This document shows positions 21,876 to 33,200 of a stretch of DNA of 64,000 bases, in pieces. The DNA is from Gremmenia infestans (taxonomy: Eukaryota; Ascomycota; Leotiomycetes; Helotiales; Hamatocanthoscyphaceae): NCBI GenBank assembly GCA_032629725.1, contig JAFEVB010000012.1:558001-622000 (forward strand), read 5' to 3'. The first letter of the stretch is position 1. The number at the start of each line of letters is the position of its first letter. The notes beneath the pieces were generated by a model. The model was not told where the DNA came from and searched no databases. It worked only from the letters and a program-made list of their open reading frames with translations. Position numbers and translations under genes: made by a program.

Positions 21876-24746
21876 CTAGCCAGCTATTGGTCCAGCATTT
21901 GTTACTCTACCGGGAGGCCTCCAGCTCCCAAATAAATCAAAAGATTCTCTGCTCCAAGGCCCAGCAAGAGACACCCCATCTGAACCACTCTGTTGCCCTT
22001 CTTCTAGAACGTCGACGTCGTTCCGGGCCGAGACCACGCGGGTTACGGGCCGGCGCAAGATTCGCGGGGCAGGAGGCGGCGGCATAACGGCCTGCAAAGA
22101 CTGGACCATCGCATCATTGCTTTCGTTAACCGTTTTCTGAAGGGACTTCCCACGTGTTGCAGGGTTCGTTAACTTGACTTTAGGCGGGTCCACCCCTGCA
22201 TTGCTTGTAGCCGCCAAGGACTTGACTACTTCAGATGCATTTGTAGCCTGCAACTTGGTTGCTGAACGAAACCCAAAACCAATTGCATCCCTAGCTTCGC
22301 TCGGCAAAGCTTGTTCGACGGAAGGCGAGCTGTGCGGTTGCTCAAAATGAACTTCAGGTGATGCCAGCTCTGGTTTTTGTTGGTGTAAGTTCTCATTTGA
22401 TGGCTTTTCTGCATGTTCCGTTACCATAACTCCAGGCAAAGTGGCTGGCTCTTCTGGCTGAGCTGGAGATGTAGAGGAAGCTTTAACTAGAGATCGAAAG
22501 TGTTCGAGTGTGGATTCAAGCGCCCCGTTAATATCTTTGGGAGGTTTGTGAGGTCGAGGAGGCATATTCCTAGGCGTCGTTCTGGATATAGATTCCCCTT
22601 TGTTGATTGTAGTCTCAGCCGGTGGGACGGTCACGGCCACAGCCTTTGCAGAAGTGACCTCAGAAGCTGGTCTGAAAACATCTATTGTAAAAGTAGTCGC
22701 CTTGTTGCTTTCAAGAACGAATTCGGGAGGCTTTGATACCCCTGCTTTGTCTGAACCATGTGTATTGCCATCGGCTTGTAGCAATGCCTTGGGAGGAACT
22801 GGACGAGCCTCTCCGCGCAGTTTTGAAGTTAGATGCTCGGACACAACTGCATTGGAAGAAGGGCGATCCGCTATATTACTAGTAGAGATTCGTCGGTCCG
22901 TGATATCCTCATCTGCTGCACCTTCTTGGACTCTGTTATCCACAAGCTTCGTAGACGGCACACTGTGATCTGTCGAGCTGACTTTCGAAGTACTTGCAGG
23001 TCGATTCGACTCGGGTACGCCTACTGGATGGCCCACAGTTGCTTTACGGGTCAAAATATCGTCAATTGCCTGATGGTTAATTCCAGTATCAAGTGGAGAA
23101 GAATCAAAGTCATCCAGGTCTAAGCTAGGCCTAGTTCTCTGCCCATCCAAACGAGCTTGTAGCCTCTCTTCTTGTTTTTGGCAAAAAGAATCCAAATCCC
23201 GTGTTGCTTGAGAATGTACAATCTCATTGGGTGTATTCGCGTGCTTGTTAACAATTATGGGGGTGTATCGAAAACCATCACGTGGAGAAGAGCGAGAGCT
23301 GGGGCGATCCATCAGCATCATCATCTTTCGTGGAGGTCTAGCCTTTATTCGTAGAGCAGATACAGGCTGTTCGTCTGTTTGTCGTGTGACATCCACATCT
23401 GCCGTTCTTGGAAGAGATGACACAGGGTTTTGCTTTTTAGTAATATGGCCGATCATCGGAGATGAAGGAAGAAGATTGATCATCTCATTCCGTGGAACAG
23501 ATGGCACAGTTTTGCACTTCTTAAGTGGTCGATCCGGTATTGGAGAAGAAGAACGAGAGCGATTAACAAGCTTTTTCGGTGGGGCAGCTTTTGACTTGCT
23601 GCTGCGCTCAATTGGCGGTGAAGAGGAGGCAGGAGAGAGGCTTCTGGGTCTTGGTCTCGCCTTGGTCGTCTTCGCATCTCTTCTTTTAGTAAGTGGTGCA
23701 GGTGTTGGGTTTCTAGAAGAATCAATATCCAGGAAGCTATCATTCTCCTCCGTAGAAGAATTTGAACCATTTCGCAGACCGTTTGAGCTTGGTTTGAGTA
23801 TGGGGAAAATGCTTGGTCGTTTCGACTGACCTGGATCCGGTCGTGACAAACTTAAAGAAACACCTGTAAGGTTGCCGGCGTATGTGCTTTTGGCCGGAGG
23901 GGACTTATATCGTTTTTGTTTCTGTGTCGTTTTTCGCCTGTTCTCCAAGATGCTTCCTCTTGCTCCAGACTTTATCGAACTGACAGCTCCAACCTCTCCG
24001 TCATCGTCTGATGTGAGATCTATGGTCACTGGGGGCCGCTGTGATATAGAGGGCTTCATCTTGAAGGGTTCGTAACGTATCGAGGCTGTTCCCGGAGGTT
24101 TCGAAGATGCCAAAGTCAAGGAGGCGCCCATCAAATTCTGAGCGTACCCATTCTTGCTTTGTGAAGACTCGTTCTGCTTCCGTCTTTTTGCAGGTGGCTC
24201 ATTCTCGTTCCCACCCTTAGTGCCATTGACATATTGCTTCTCCTCAAACGGAGAGTTACCCGACACTACAGCCCTTCCATAGTGTCCAGTAGGGGCTAAC
24301 AATGTATTGAGAGGCTTTGGCTTCAAATAAGGTGCTGGTGTACCGAATTCTTGAGTCCGTCCAACCGCAGGTGACGCTGCGAGTTTCGCTGCTGCCCTCT
24401 CTCCCTTCTCCTTGATCCTCTTGTCTACAATTTCCGTGAGGTCCTGATCTCTCTTGCCAATGAAATCTGCTACCTGAACTAGGAACCCGTTGCGTTCTAG
24501 TTCAAGTTCTTCCCCCTCTTCAAGCTCTGTATCCTCCTGCCAATGTGTATCGCCCACGAAGTTGGACCGTTCATCGTATACCATGACCCGCTTGTTGAAT
24601 GTGTGATATTTAAGCCGGCCATCTTGCCAACGTTTCGCCTTCTGCCGTATTTGCTGGGTATAGAGACATCTGAATTCGAGGACGGGCGCTGTGTTTTGCG
24701 TTTGGGGAACTTCCATCGATGGTGCTGAACTGAAGACGACGGCCAT
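21876..24746 (-). CDS. Dbl2/Mte1/ZGRF1-type DNA repair protein with N-terminal DUF2439 domain
   Basis: One exon encodes 956 residues from the first ATG (MAVVFSSAPSMEV); the frame is open further upstream but has no ATG. Residues about 15-110 form the DUF2439 domain: VLEFRCLYTQQIRQKAKRWQDG, YHTFNKRVMVYDERSNFVGDTHW and an acidic EEGEELELERNGFLVQV segment. The middle is long and disordered with many Ser/Pro/Lys patches, some like nuclear localisation signals. The C-terminus has LAGPWSRESFDLFGSWRPPG, a short conserved tail motif of fungal members. Homologues S. pombe Dbl2 and S. cerevisiae Mte1 work with the Fbh1 or Mph1 helicase in D-loop and recombination control, and human ZGRF1 shares this N-terminal domain. 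No helicase domain is present here, as in yeasts. It is divergent from the BAR-SH3 gene, sharing about 760 bases. Confidence 0.85.
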   Translation of the reverse strand: MAVVFSSAPSMEVPQTQNTAPVLEFRCLYTQQIRQKAKRWQDGRLKYHTFNKRVMVYDERSNFVGDTHWQEDTELEEGEELELERNGFLVQVADFIGKRDQDLTEIVDKRIKEKGERAAAKLAASPAVGRTQEFGTPAPYLKPKPLNTLLAPTGHYGRAVVSGNSPFEEKQYVNGTKGGNENEPPAKRRKQNESSQSKNGYAQNLMGASLTLASSKPPGTASIRYEPFKMKPSISQRPPVTIDLTSDDDGEVGAVSSIKSGARGSILENRRKTTQKQKRYKSPPAKSTYAGNLTGVSLSLSRPDPGQSKRPSIFPILKPSSNGLRNGSNSSTEENDSFLDIDSSRNPTPAPLTKRRDAKTTKARPRPRSLSPASSSPPIERSSKSKAAPPKKLVNRSRSSSPIPDRPLKKCKTVPSVPRNEMINLLPSSPMIGHITKKQNPVSSLPRTADVDVTRQTDEQPVSALRIKARPPRKMMMLMDRPSSRSSPRDGFRYTPIIVNKHANTPNEIVHSQATRDLDSFCQKQEERLQARLDGQRTRPSLDLDDFDSSPLDTGINHQAIDDILTRKATVGHPVGVPESNRPASTSKVSSTDHSVPSTKLVDNRVQEGAADEDITDRRISTSNIADRPSSNAVVSEHLTSKLRGEARPVPPKALLQADGNTHGSDKAGVSKPPEFVLESNKATTFTIDVFRPASEVTSAKAVAVTVPPAETTINKGESISRTTPRNMPPRPHKPPKDINGALESTLEHFRSLVKASSTSPAQPEEPATLPGVMVTEHAEKPSNENLHQQKPELASPEVHFEQPHSSPSVEQALPSEARDAIGFGFRSATKLQATNASEVVKSLAATSNAGVDPPKVKLTNPATRGKSLQKTVNESNDAMVQSLQAVMPPPPAPRILRRPVTRVVSARNDVDVLEEGQQSGSDGVSLAGPWSRESFDLFGSWRPPGRVTNAGPIAG

Positions 24747-25510
24747 GACAGACAGATTTCTTGCTAGGGGTAGCTCATGACATACTCGAATTGCTACGGT
24801 GCCAGTGGTGTGTGATTGCTTGTGCCAGCTGATGGTTATAGAGGTTTGACGCGACGCGCCTTCCTTCCCAGTCAAACGCGAAAGTAAGATGCATCACGTG
24901 TACGGAGCATCTTTTCCAAAAATAGCAACTATGGGCGGGATGGCCAAGAGTTTGGGCTTTAAAATTGAACTATCGAATGAAAGAGGGGTGGGGTCTCGGA
25001 CTTTTAGAAGTATAGATCTATCTCCAAGACCCCTCGTGTTTCTGGATTATCATTTTCATTTTCATTTTCTATTCCAGACTTCAGGACACAAAATCCCAAG
25101 TCAGACAGGTGGAGGCAGTACAGAGTAAATTATCATAATGAGGGGCGGTATGTCATTTTAGGCGCAGGCCGCAGCCCTGAGTGATGTGCACAAGGGGCCC
25201 CGCGAACCTGTTTCAGCAGCATCCAACATTCCACACCCACAGCTTGATAGCTTGCGCCTCACGCTGTTCGCTATTGACCACCACTCTTTTCTCTCTTTGC
25301 TTCCACATCGAGGCTGTGCCAATTCACATCCTACAATCTGTTTGTTGGCTTTTCCACGACCTCTACTTTCTGGTCTCCATTCACACCATCTATCCTTCTT
25401 GATCAATCACCTCTCGCCAGCCAGTATACAACATACTAGGCAGAACCCAGTCACTACCTTGTTATACCAACGCAACAGAACACCTAAGCACACAACGAAT
25501 TCTTCCAATC
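24747..25510. promoter_or_regulatory. Divergent promoter region between the Dbl2-like and BAR-SH3 genes
   Basis: 764 bases between two divergent start codons. A CATTTT tandem run lies near 25050-25070 and CT-rich sequence precedes the BAR-SH3 start. Promoter function is inferred from position; no specific operator is recognised. Confidence 0.5.
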
Positions 25511-27079
25511 ATGAATTCTATGTCGCGCCAGATCGCAAAGGCGAGGGGCAAAGGCGGGGAAGACAGTGCCAAAGTCTCAGTGCTTCTCAATGATTTTGAG
25601 GATGCAGATAACATGCTCACCAAGGTCAGTCGCCAGATCCTCCTTGGTTGGTGAGAGTTCCCACTGACTTTTGCTCTAGATCATGGAAGCTTCAAAAGCT
25701 TGGAGAGACGCCTGGGTATCTATACTCAACATACAACTGGGAACCGTAACCGTGTTCGAGGAGCTTTACGATCCCATTGTTGGAGCGAGCGATGGCCATG
25801 GCCACGACCCTATTATTACACCACAAGAACAACTGGAGCGGACGACTAAATTGAAGAACGTCTACGCGGATTTGAAGACAGATCTTCTTGAAGAGGTGGT
25901 CCTGATGGATTCGAGAATTATTCGACCTGCGGGTGATGCGAAAGAATTCCTCCAACCTCTACGAAAGACGATCAAGAAAAGAGAAAATAAGCGAGTCGAC
26001 TGGGAGCGGTATATAGACAAAGTCAACAGTCTGCAGACTAAAAAGGTAATACGCAGCGATCGCGAAAATGTGGCATTGGCGAAAGCAGAGGAGGAACTGT
26101 CAAGGGCTTCAGACGTATGGTTGCCAAAACCCTTATTCCTAGGTCCACTTGCTAACTGTTCCTTCAGGCTTTCAAAGTCGCAGACGAGGGTCTAAGACAA
26201 ACACTCCCTCCTATTATAGCTGCAGCATTTTCAATTATTCCCCATCTTCTGGCCGTACAGATCATGATCCAAAATACACTATTAGCTCAATATTATACGG
26301 CCCTCCACAACTATGCCGAAGAGAATGGATTCCAATCCCCGTCACCCCCGATGAACGATGTCATATCAGTATGGAATGCAGATTTCAAACCTATTCAAGA
26401 ACAAATAGAGAGAATCAACTGTCTTGCTCGAGGAAGGACAGTTCACCAACCCATGGCTCTGGGAAATGATCCTGCGAAACACGGTTCCGTAACTGGACTT
26501 GGCCTTCGGAACGGCATCGCAAACAGACGAGCCACACCCCAAAGCAAGTTATCTGAACCTCCATCACCCAATCCGGAACCGCGAATGGGGCGGATGCCAT
26601 CCCCCAATCCACAAATGCGAATGGCACGGACGCCATCTCCCAACCCGCAACCGCGTATGGCACGGATTCCATCTTCGAACTCAATGCTCGTCTCCGCCCC
26701 GCCAGCCCGTGAGCCGTCTCCTTCTCCAGAGCCGGCTCTGCCAACACCCAGTTATCCAGACTACTCTACGCATCTCACACCAGTGTCATCATATTCCGCC
26801 CACTCACCGGCCGGTCCGAGTGGGGACTACTTCCAACGATCAGCTGCGGCAAAGAAGAAACCGCCCCCGCCACCACCAAAGCGAATTGGATCACAAAATT
26901 CCGGTCTCTTTGTAACTGCACTGTATGCATTTGAAGGCCAAAGCCAAGGAGATTTAAGTTTTAGAGAAGGTGACCAAATAAAGATCATTAAGAAGACGGA
27001 CAGTACGGATGATTGGTGGGATGGCGAACTAAGGGGCAGGAAGGGCGCCTTTCCTGCTAATTATTGTGAAATGGCTTGA
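25511..27079 (+). CDS. BAR and SH3 domain protein (Hob1/Rvs167-like)
   Basis: Three exons (25511-25624, 25680-26114, 26168-27079) give 486 residues. Residues about 10-235 are an all-helical BAR domain of the amphiphysin type (FEDADNMLTKIMEASKAWRDAWVSILNIQLG, then long charged helices and YYTALHNYAEENGF). A Pro/Ser/Arg-rich linker (about 260-420) contains four imperfect copies of a PSPNPxxRM unit and a KKKPPPPPPKR proline tract, an SH3 ligand. The C-terminal 58 residues form an SH3 domain with ALYAFEGQSQGDLSF, the paired Trp in DDWWDGEL, and GAFPANYCEM. Homologues bend membranes and link them to actin at endocytic patches. An earlier upstream ATG is not available in frame; the second Met, three codons in, is an alternative start. 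Confidence 0.93.
26560..26680 (+). repeat. Tandem PSPNPxxRM-coding repeat in the BAR-SH3 linker
   Basis: Four roughly 33-base imperfect copies encode consecutive PSPNPEPRMGRM, PSPNPQMRMART, PSPNPQPRMARI and PSSNS units. Such Pro/Arg repeats in linkers often change in copy number between strains. Confidence 0.6.
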
Positions 27080-27609
27080 CGCGTCGAGCAAATTGATGAA
27101 TGATGACGGATTGGAAAATTCTCGTGATGGGACTGGCGTTGTTGGGATGCAATGGATGGCAAATTGGACTTCTGGACTAGGGAATGATAGATCCTAATGG
27201 CACACACTCACTAGCTGGAATGAAAAGACGGGAGCTTTGATGGCAGTGTTGATATTCCAAACATTTTGGGACAGTCACATCTGCCTCTTCTCTTCATCAA
27301 GACCGTCTCTAAGAAATGTACTCGTCCTTCCTTTCTCCTCCCAGGCTCAAGCGAGCTACCAAACTCATGTCATCTCAATAAGCCTTCTCATCTATCCATG
27401 AACCAAATTGCATACACAGCAAAGTTCTTCTAAAATTACAAACCATACAGGTTTTCTTGCGGGCTATACAACTTGCTCCCCAAACCCTCTCACTTATATA
27501 CCAAATAGCGATTCTTCCTCCTATAGGCAGGCTCGTGGATCGCATCTCTCTAATAAGCTAAGCAGGATAATAGCTAAACAAAAAACAGCAAAAAGATTAA
27601 AAGTCAAAC
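27080..27609. other. Intergenic region downstream of the BAR-SH3 gene
   Basis: About 530 bases of 3' flanking sequence before the 5S rRNA gene. The short plus-strand frame that crosses 27408-27704 is not coding, since most of its right half is the 5S gene. T-rich sequence near 27585-27600 suits 5S transcription termination. Confidence 0.5.
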
Positions 27610-27729
27610 AACATACAACAGCAGGTATTCGCTGGTGGTCACCCACCCAACTACTAATCTGCCGATCTAAGGCTTATATATGGCAGAGCGGACGGGATGC
27701 CTAGGTCTCCTTAGTCTATGGTCGTATGT
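27610..27729 (-). rRNA. 5S ribosomal RNA
   Basis: The minus strand begins ACATACGACCATAG, ends TGCTGTTGTATGTT, and is 119-120 bases long, as expected for a fungal 5S rRNA. The segments CATCCCGTCCGCTCTGCC and TTAGTAGTTGGGTGGGTGAC are nearly identical to the conserved core and internal promoter region. The two ends pair (helix I). In helix II, CTAAGG and CCTTAG are complementary although they differ from the GTGTGG/CCACAC pair I recall for Neurospora, so base pairing is kept by paired change. A T-rich stretch with T4-T5 runs follows within about 25 bases, fitting RNA polymerase III termination. Dispersed single 5S genes outside the rDNA array are usual in filamentous ascomycetes. It may be a functional variant; a 5S pseudogene is less likely because of the compensating pairs. 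Confidence 0.9.
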
Positions 27730-28271
27730 GGCAGAAATATCTTTGCTTGAAGATATATACCGAATGTCCATTGGCGTGGGCATGCCTAGTCCTTATTGGC
27801 TGAAGCCTTACGAGTAGACCATGTTAACATTGAAAAGATACTCGAGTAGATAATTCTAGCTATAACCTGTCGATTTCTTAAGCACAGTATGGCATAAGGA
27901 TTACGCGCTCCTCTCTCTTTATAGCATATTGGTATCTCAAGAATGGTACTTGTGAGGTCAGACTTTCGTCCTAGGGTTACTCGTGCACGCATCCTGACAT
28001 TCTCGTCGTTGCACCGTTTTAGGTCGATACTGTGGTTGGGCGCTCACGCTCCCTCATCCTAGCCCATGAATCAAGTTCACTATACATCACGGCTCCTGTT
28101 TCAGGTGGATGCATCGATAAGTCACAGTTCACAGGACAACCCACTCATATCAAAGCAAACACCCTTCTCTAGAAAAGAAGTCCAATACGCCATTACTATC
28201 CGCAAGTGTCTGAACAAAGCATACGCGCAAGTCCTAACGCCAGTACCGGAGAAAATAGACCCGCTCCCTAC
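27730..28271. other. Intergenic region between 5S rRNA and Did2
   Basis: About 540 bases upstream of the 5S gene and downstream of Did2. No coding signal; contains short AT-rich runs. Confidence 0.45.
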
Positions 28272-29039
28272 CTACGACCTCAACGCCCTCAACCTCTCAC
28301 CCAACCCATCTTCCTCGACCTCCGTCGGCCCACTCTTCACCGGCGCCGCAGCCACAGGCTTCGCACCCTCCATCTCCTGAGAAATCTCGACGCCCGCCTC
28401 ATCCGCAACCTGGTTCATCAGTCTATCGACGTCTTCTTGCGGCGTGCCGACAGCTGTTGCGGAGGTGGTGGCATTTTCGTAGTAGCCGGTTGCGACGTCT
28501 AGGTCTTCGAATTGTGTTTCAAAGCGGTCCATTACTGCGGAGATCTGTTCGGGGGGCTATTAGATTAAAGACATGAGGGGCAGGGAATGAGGGGTATGTA
28601 CCTTTTCCAAATCCATAGCTTTCATCGCCTGATCCATCCCCTTGACAACATTCATCATGCTTCCCGTAACCTGACGCATCGTAACAGCCGTCTGCACTCT
28701 ACTAGCCACCGCATCAATCCTACTACCAAGTCTCAATAAGTTTAAGCGTTCGTTCTGCTTGCGGATTGCGTTTTGGGCATAGATCTTGGCGATGTCGTTG
28801 TGGCCCTGTTGGATTGCCTTTTTACCATTATTAGCACTAAATAATGAGATGGGAAATACGGATAGCGGAATGGCATACCTTCTTGAGCTTATCCTTCTCT
28901 GTCTTCTCGTCCTTGCCTGCTTTCGCAGCCTGGCGGTTTAGTTGCTTCGTCGTGAACTGTTCTTTGTTAGTCTGAATTCCTGATAAGCGCCGTGCGCACT
29001 TACCTTCAGGTTGAAGAGTGCTTTCTCGAGTCCTGACAT
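28272..29039 (-). CDS. DID2: ESCRT-III-associated protein Did2/CHMP1 (Vps46)
   Basis: Four exons (29039-29004, 28956-28879, 28817-28602, 28544-28272) give 200 residues, close to the 204 of yeast Did2. The N-terminus MSGLEKALFNLKFTTKQLNRQ is the basic first helix of the CHMP1 group. QNAIRKQNERLNLLRLGSRIDAVASRVQTAV and SMMNVVKGMDQAMKAMDLEKIS form the core helices, and the C-terminal DGLGERLRALR is an MIM1 motif that binds the MIT domain of Vps4. The protein regulates ESCRT-III disassembly at endosomes during multivesicular body formation and recycling. The first exon codes for only 12 residues and is joined by a strong GTAAGT site; all introns are 47-61 bases. All expected parts are intact. Confidence 0.95.
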
Positions 29040-29335
29040 GATAGCAGATGTATGTGGAGTTTGTGGATGTGTGTAGCAGCGTATGGGTGTTGGAGGAAGT
29101 GGTAGCCTTGTGTGTGTCTTGAGGTTCGAGGTTTATAGATCGTGAGCTTGTGACGTTGGCGGGGTACGGCGATTTCAGGTACCACTAGCGCAGATATATA
29201 CATACCCCGCCATGATTGTATAACTTCCTTGATTTACATTTACATTCACATTATATTTGACTTAATATATTACAACTCTGTTTCTTCAGTAGATGCCGTA
29301 ATTTTTCTCTATGTATGTATAAAACAATTCGGAAA
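29040..29335. promoter_or_regulatory. Divergent promoter region between Did2 and the DUF427 gene
   Basis: About 300 bases between two divergent start codons, with a TATATATACA stretch near 29193-29202. Assignment rests on position. Confidence 0.4.
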
Positions 29336-29864
29336 ATGTCAATCAAACCACCCCTGAACGTCCAATCCTTTCCCCGCCCACCCCTGCTCGAGCGTACCCC
29401 ACGGCATCTCCAAGTGAAATACAATGGGCAAGTAATAGCAGATACTAAAGAAGCGTATTGGGTTTTGGAAACATACCACGCACCAAGTAAATATCTCTTT
29501 TCTCTACAATTAAGTTTACTCGCTAATACAAACACAAGCATACTACCTGCCACCCTCATCCCTTTCCATTCCCCTGACCAAAACACGCAAGTCAACCTAC
29601 TGCGAATGGAAAGGCTGGGCTACGTATTACTCGCTCCCCATACCTCAATCATCAGAAACGGTAGAAGACAGGATTTGGAGCTATGATCAGCCAACGAAAG
29701 GATACCAGGCCATCAAGGGGTATTTGAGCTTTTATGCAGGTCCATGGCAGTGTTTTGTGGATGGGAAAGAAGTGAAGCCCCAACCGGGAGACTTTTATGG
29801 GGGATGGGTTACGGAGGAGTTGGAGGGTCTGATCAAAGGGAGTAAGCAGACGAGGCACTTGTAG
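29336..29864 (+). CDS. DUF427 domain protein
   Basis: Two exons, 29336-29486 and 29539-29864, give 158 residues. The DUF427 layout is clear: HLQVKYNGQVIADTKEAYWVLETYHAPTYYLPPSSL in the first half, then KSTYCEWKGWATYYSL, a YDQPTKGYQAIKGYLSFYAGPW segment and the closing GDFYGGWVT. The conserved YYLP, CEWKG, FYAG and GGW motifs are typical of this small single-domain beta protein found in bacteria and fungi. Biochemical function is unknown. Splicing restores HAP-TYYLP, which confirms the 52-base intron. An in-frame ATG at 29315 would add seven residues; the downstream one is preferred because homologues start near it, but the choice is uncertain. Confidence 0.88.
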
Positions 29865-30290
29865 ATGACTATGGCGCGTTTGAAAGGGGGTGTATGAGTT
29901 TTGGGTTGATGAGAGGGTATCTGAGTTGTCTGAGTTGACAAGTATGTACTCGGTGAGTATAAAATGCGTCCTCAAGGGCTGTCGAGAATTTTCCTATTGC
30001 TTTATCACGCGTTGTCAATTGCAAATTGACTTAACTTGCAGGGAGGAGTTTGGATCTCGGATGAACTCCTCCACGACTTCTGAGGCAAAGATGCCTCGGT
30101 TTGAAATTTTAGTTGGCTTTTACACCAATTCAAGAATGTGTCGCTTCGATTGGGGTACGAAGTTCCATCTCCCTTCCATGCCTTCCGCTTAGTCTGACAG
30201 TCTGGTGATATCTATTCTCCCCTTGGCTTGTCGATCGAGCGCTTGTGGTCACTGGTGTAGAACGTTCAAATGTGCTTTCCAGATTTGCAT
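29865..30290. other. Intergenic region between convergent genes
   Basis: About 425 bases between the DUF427 stop and the end of the NLR gene on the other strand. No coding signal. Confidence 0.5.
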
Positions 30291-33200
30291 TCACCACGTC
30301 TTTTGGTTGCGGGATTTGAATCGTCGGAATAAATGATCTTCATTTTGTCGAGAGATCGGGCTTGGGTCCTTCGGTAGATCTTTAGGCCTCTGAGGTAACT
30401 GTCTCTGAAGCAAAGACAACTGAGCGCTAATCATTTCGTAGTATGGATGTTGTTTCGTCAGTCTCTTACTGGCTCTTTCTAGAGCAATATTGCATGCTCG
30501 GATGCCCTTCTCGATCTCCGGCTTCTTTTCATATATTTGTGACAGCTTCCAGAATGCGTACACTGTATCAGGATGTTCATGACCCCGCGATTCTTCGAGC
30601 CTAGCAATCATATCCAAAGTAAGTTCTTCAGCTTCCTCGAATCGGCCCTGCCTCGCGTATACCCGCGCAAGTTCACCATAGCCCATCAAGACTCCCAAGT
30701 GGTTCTCACTGAGACTTCGTTTACCTGCTGCTACTCCATCTATGAGCATGGTCTCCGCTTCTTGCAATAACTGCAGTTCAGTATGGATCTTTGCGAGATT
30801 GCAAAGAGCCCATAATGTCCATGGGTGTTCTTTTCCGAGCTGCAATTTTCGCTCTTCGTAAACTTTCTGCATGACTTCTTTGGCTTCCTTCGGGCGCTTG
30901 AGGTCTAACAATGCCATAGAGAGATTGTTCATGGTGGTAATGGTGTCTAAATTTGTTGGTCCGAGTCTTTTTTCTCTGTATCGCAGAACCTGTTGGTGAA
31001 TCTCCATGCTCTCCCTGAATCTTTGCCAAGATCCGAGCGTCACTCCCATATTATCCATAGCTGCGAGTGTATCGTCATGATCTGGGCCAAGTTCTTCTTT
31101 CATCTGAGCAGTTGTGCGTTGCTGCAGGCTGAGAGCCTCGTGGTATTGTCCATGTAGCCAGTAAGAGCGACCTAGTTGGTCCATGGCAATGAGAGTCTTG
31201 TGATGTTTTGGGCCGAAGACCTTTTTGCGAGCCTCAACAACACGCTTCTGCAGGGAAATAGCCTCTTCTAGCCGCCCAAGACCCCAGCATGTTCCAGCAA
31301 GACCTAGCATCGCTGCCATCGTTTTCTCGTTCTCATAACCCAGAGTTTGCACCAGTGTGTCTTTCACTATTGACAGATACGCTGTAGCTTCTTCGAAGCG
31401 ACCACGTTCCGCATATACATAACCACATTTTGCAGCATTGACTGCTTGGTCTCGGATAACAAGCAACAAGGTTTGCTGGAAGAATCTCGCGGAGGCAAGT
31501 TGAAGTCGACCAATTCGAGTGTTATAGTTGTTTATTGTAATTGGACATGCCGCAAGACAGGCATCGAGATGTGGAAGTACATCTTTTCTGAATTGCCTAT
31601 GACTTTCTCCATTGTCCTCTGGTGGTAATAGAATCGCTTCAGTAAGCGTGTTTAGTGCGATCTGCGCCCAGAGCGATTTCCCCCTCCGGTCAAGTCGATC
31701 TGTAGCCCAGGCGTGCACCAGAGGATGTAACGAGAAGCTACCATCATTGCCGTCGTAAGTGATGAGTGAGAGTGAATACAGTTCGTGCAGTGCTCGTCTA
31801 GCTCGATATGGATGTAGTATTTCCCGATCCTGTCTGAGGAATTTCGGAAGCGTAGGAGGAGGTTGTAATCGGATGAGAATAGCGTCTAAGAGCCTTGATG
31901 ATACCGGCTGATTCGTCGAGTTGGCGAACCTTTTGATCCTGTTGTCTACTGCTCTCGTGAAGAGCCCGACTGGAATATGTTCAAAATGGTAGAAGCCAAC
32001 AATGTTGAGGAGTTCTATGGCATCTTGACTTACAGTCGTATTTTTCCCTTCGAGATATCCTATGGAAAAGTCGAAGGCACAATATACAATGTCGTCATCT
32101 GCATTTCCAAAATCTTGTGCTCGGCGCTGGTTCCTGTAATATTTGTGGAAATTAAGGTAGTCTTTCAAGTCGCAAATCCTTCTGTAGATAGATGTCCCAG
32201 CTTGAATCAAAGCTAGCGCGAGGTATCCCAGAGTACGAGTTATCTCGTTACCTGCTTCTTCAGTGGAAGCATCCCAAGGCCTTGGAACGTCAGCTTGTTT
32301 GAGTAGCAGGTGTAAAGCCTCCCCTTCTTTGAGCCCTTTTAGTTCAATATTCCCAGAATTACCGTAACTCCGAAAGTCGGGGTTTCGGGTTGTGATAAGA
32401 ATGGTGCCGCTGTCGCCATCAGGAAAGAGCGATGTTAAATCCAGGCCAGGGTTGTCAGCGTTGTCAATGATAAGTAACCACGGCTCCTCTAGTTGCGAAA
32501 GCCAGTACTTTCCGGCATTTTCGGTGTCTTCTAAACCACCAAGTTTCCCTATTTTCGCAAAAGAGTCCTTCGCTGTCTCTATGGAGGCTGCGTGAATCGT
32601 AAAAACTGCCCAATATCTGTAGTCCGGTTGTTCAGAGGATGACTGGAATCTTTTGCAGGACTATTGAACTCACTGCTTCTGATTTTCTCTCGCAAATTTG
32701 GAGCATAATTGAGTCTTTCCACAGCCTCCCATACCATAAACAACAAATCGTCTCTGCTTATTTGGCGATTTGGCAGGGTCTGTTGAGAAAAGAGCATTGT
32801 GCAAAATACTAAAGATATCTTCACGTCCAATAAAATCGGTAGTAGACTGTGGCGGAGGGTAAAAATGTTTGCTCTGCGGCCTCTCAGAAGCAGTGCTAAT
32901 TCGGCGGTATAAGGGATCCTCGTGGATGTCGAAAGCTGAGCCCGTAATCTCAAAAGCTTCATTCGAACGTTCTCTAGCAAGAGATGCTTGTGCCACTTCC
33001 CATCGTCGGGTGATAACTCTCGGTGCTTCAAGAGAATATCGTATCAGTGCTGCAATCACGGTTCTATAGCTTGAAGAGTATGTGTTGGAGAACTTTGTCA
33101 TGCCCGAATGAGTGGTGTCTATTCCTGACCGTTCAGTGTTATCCAAAATTGGTGCTGCTGATGATTCTTCGACAATATATGCTAACCCGTGTCTAGTTTT

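Noticed and set aside
24747..24875. Upstream extension of the Dbl2-like protein by 43 residues
   Set aside because: The extension would begin at TTG; the first ATG is at 24746 and lies just before the conserved domain.
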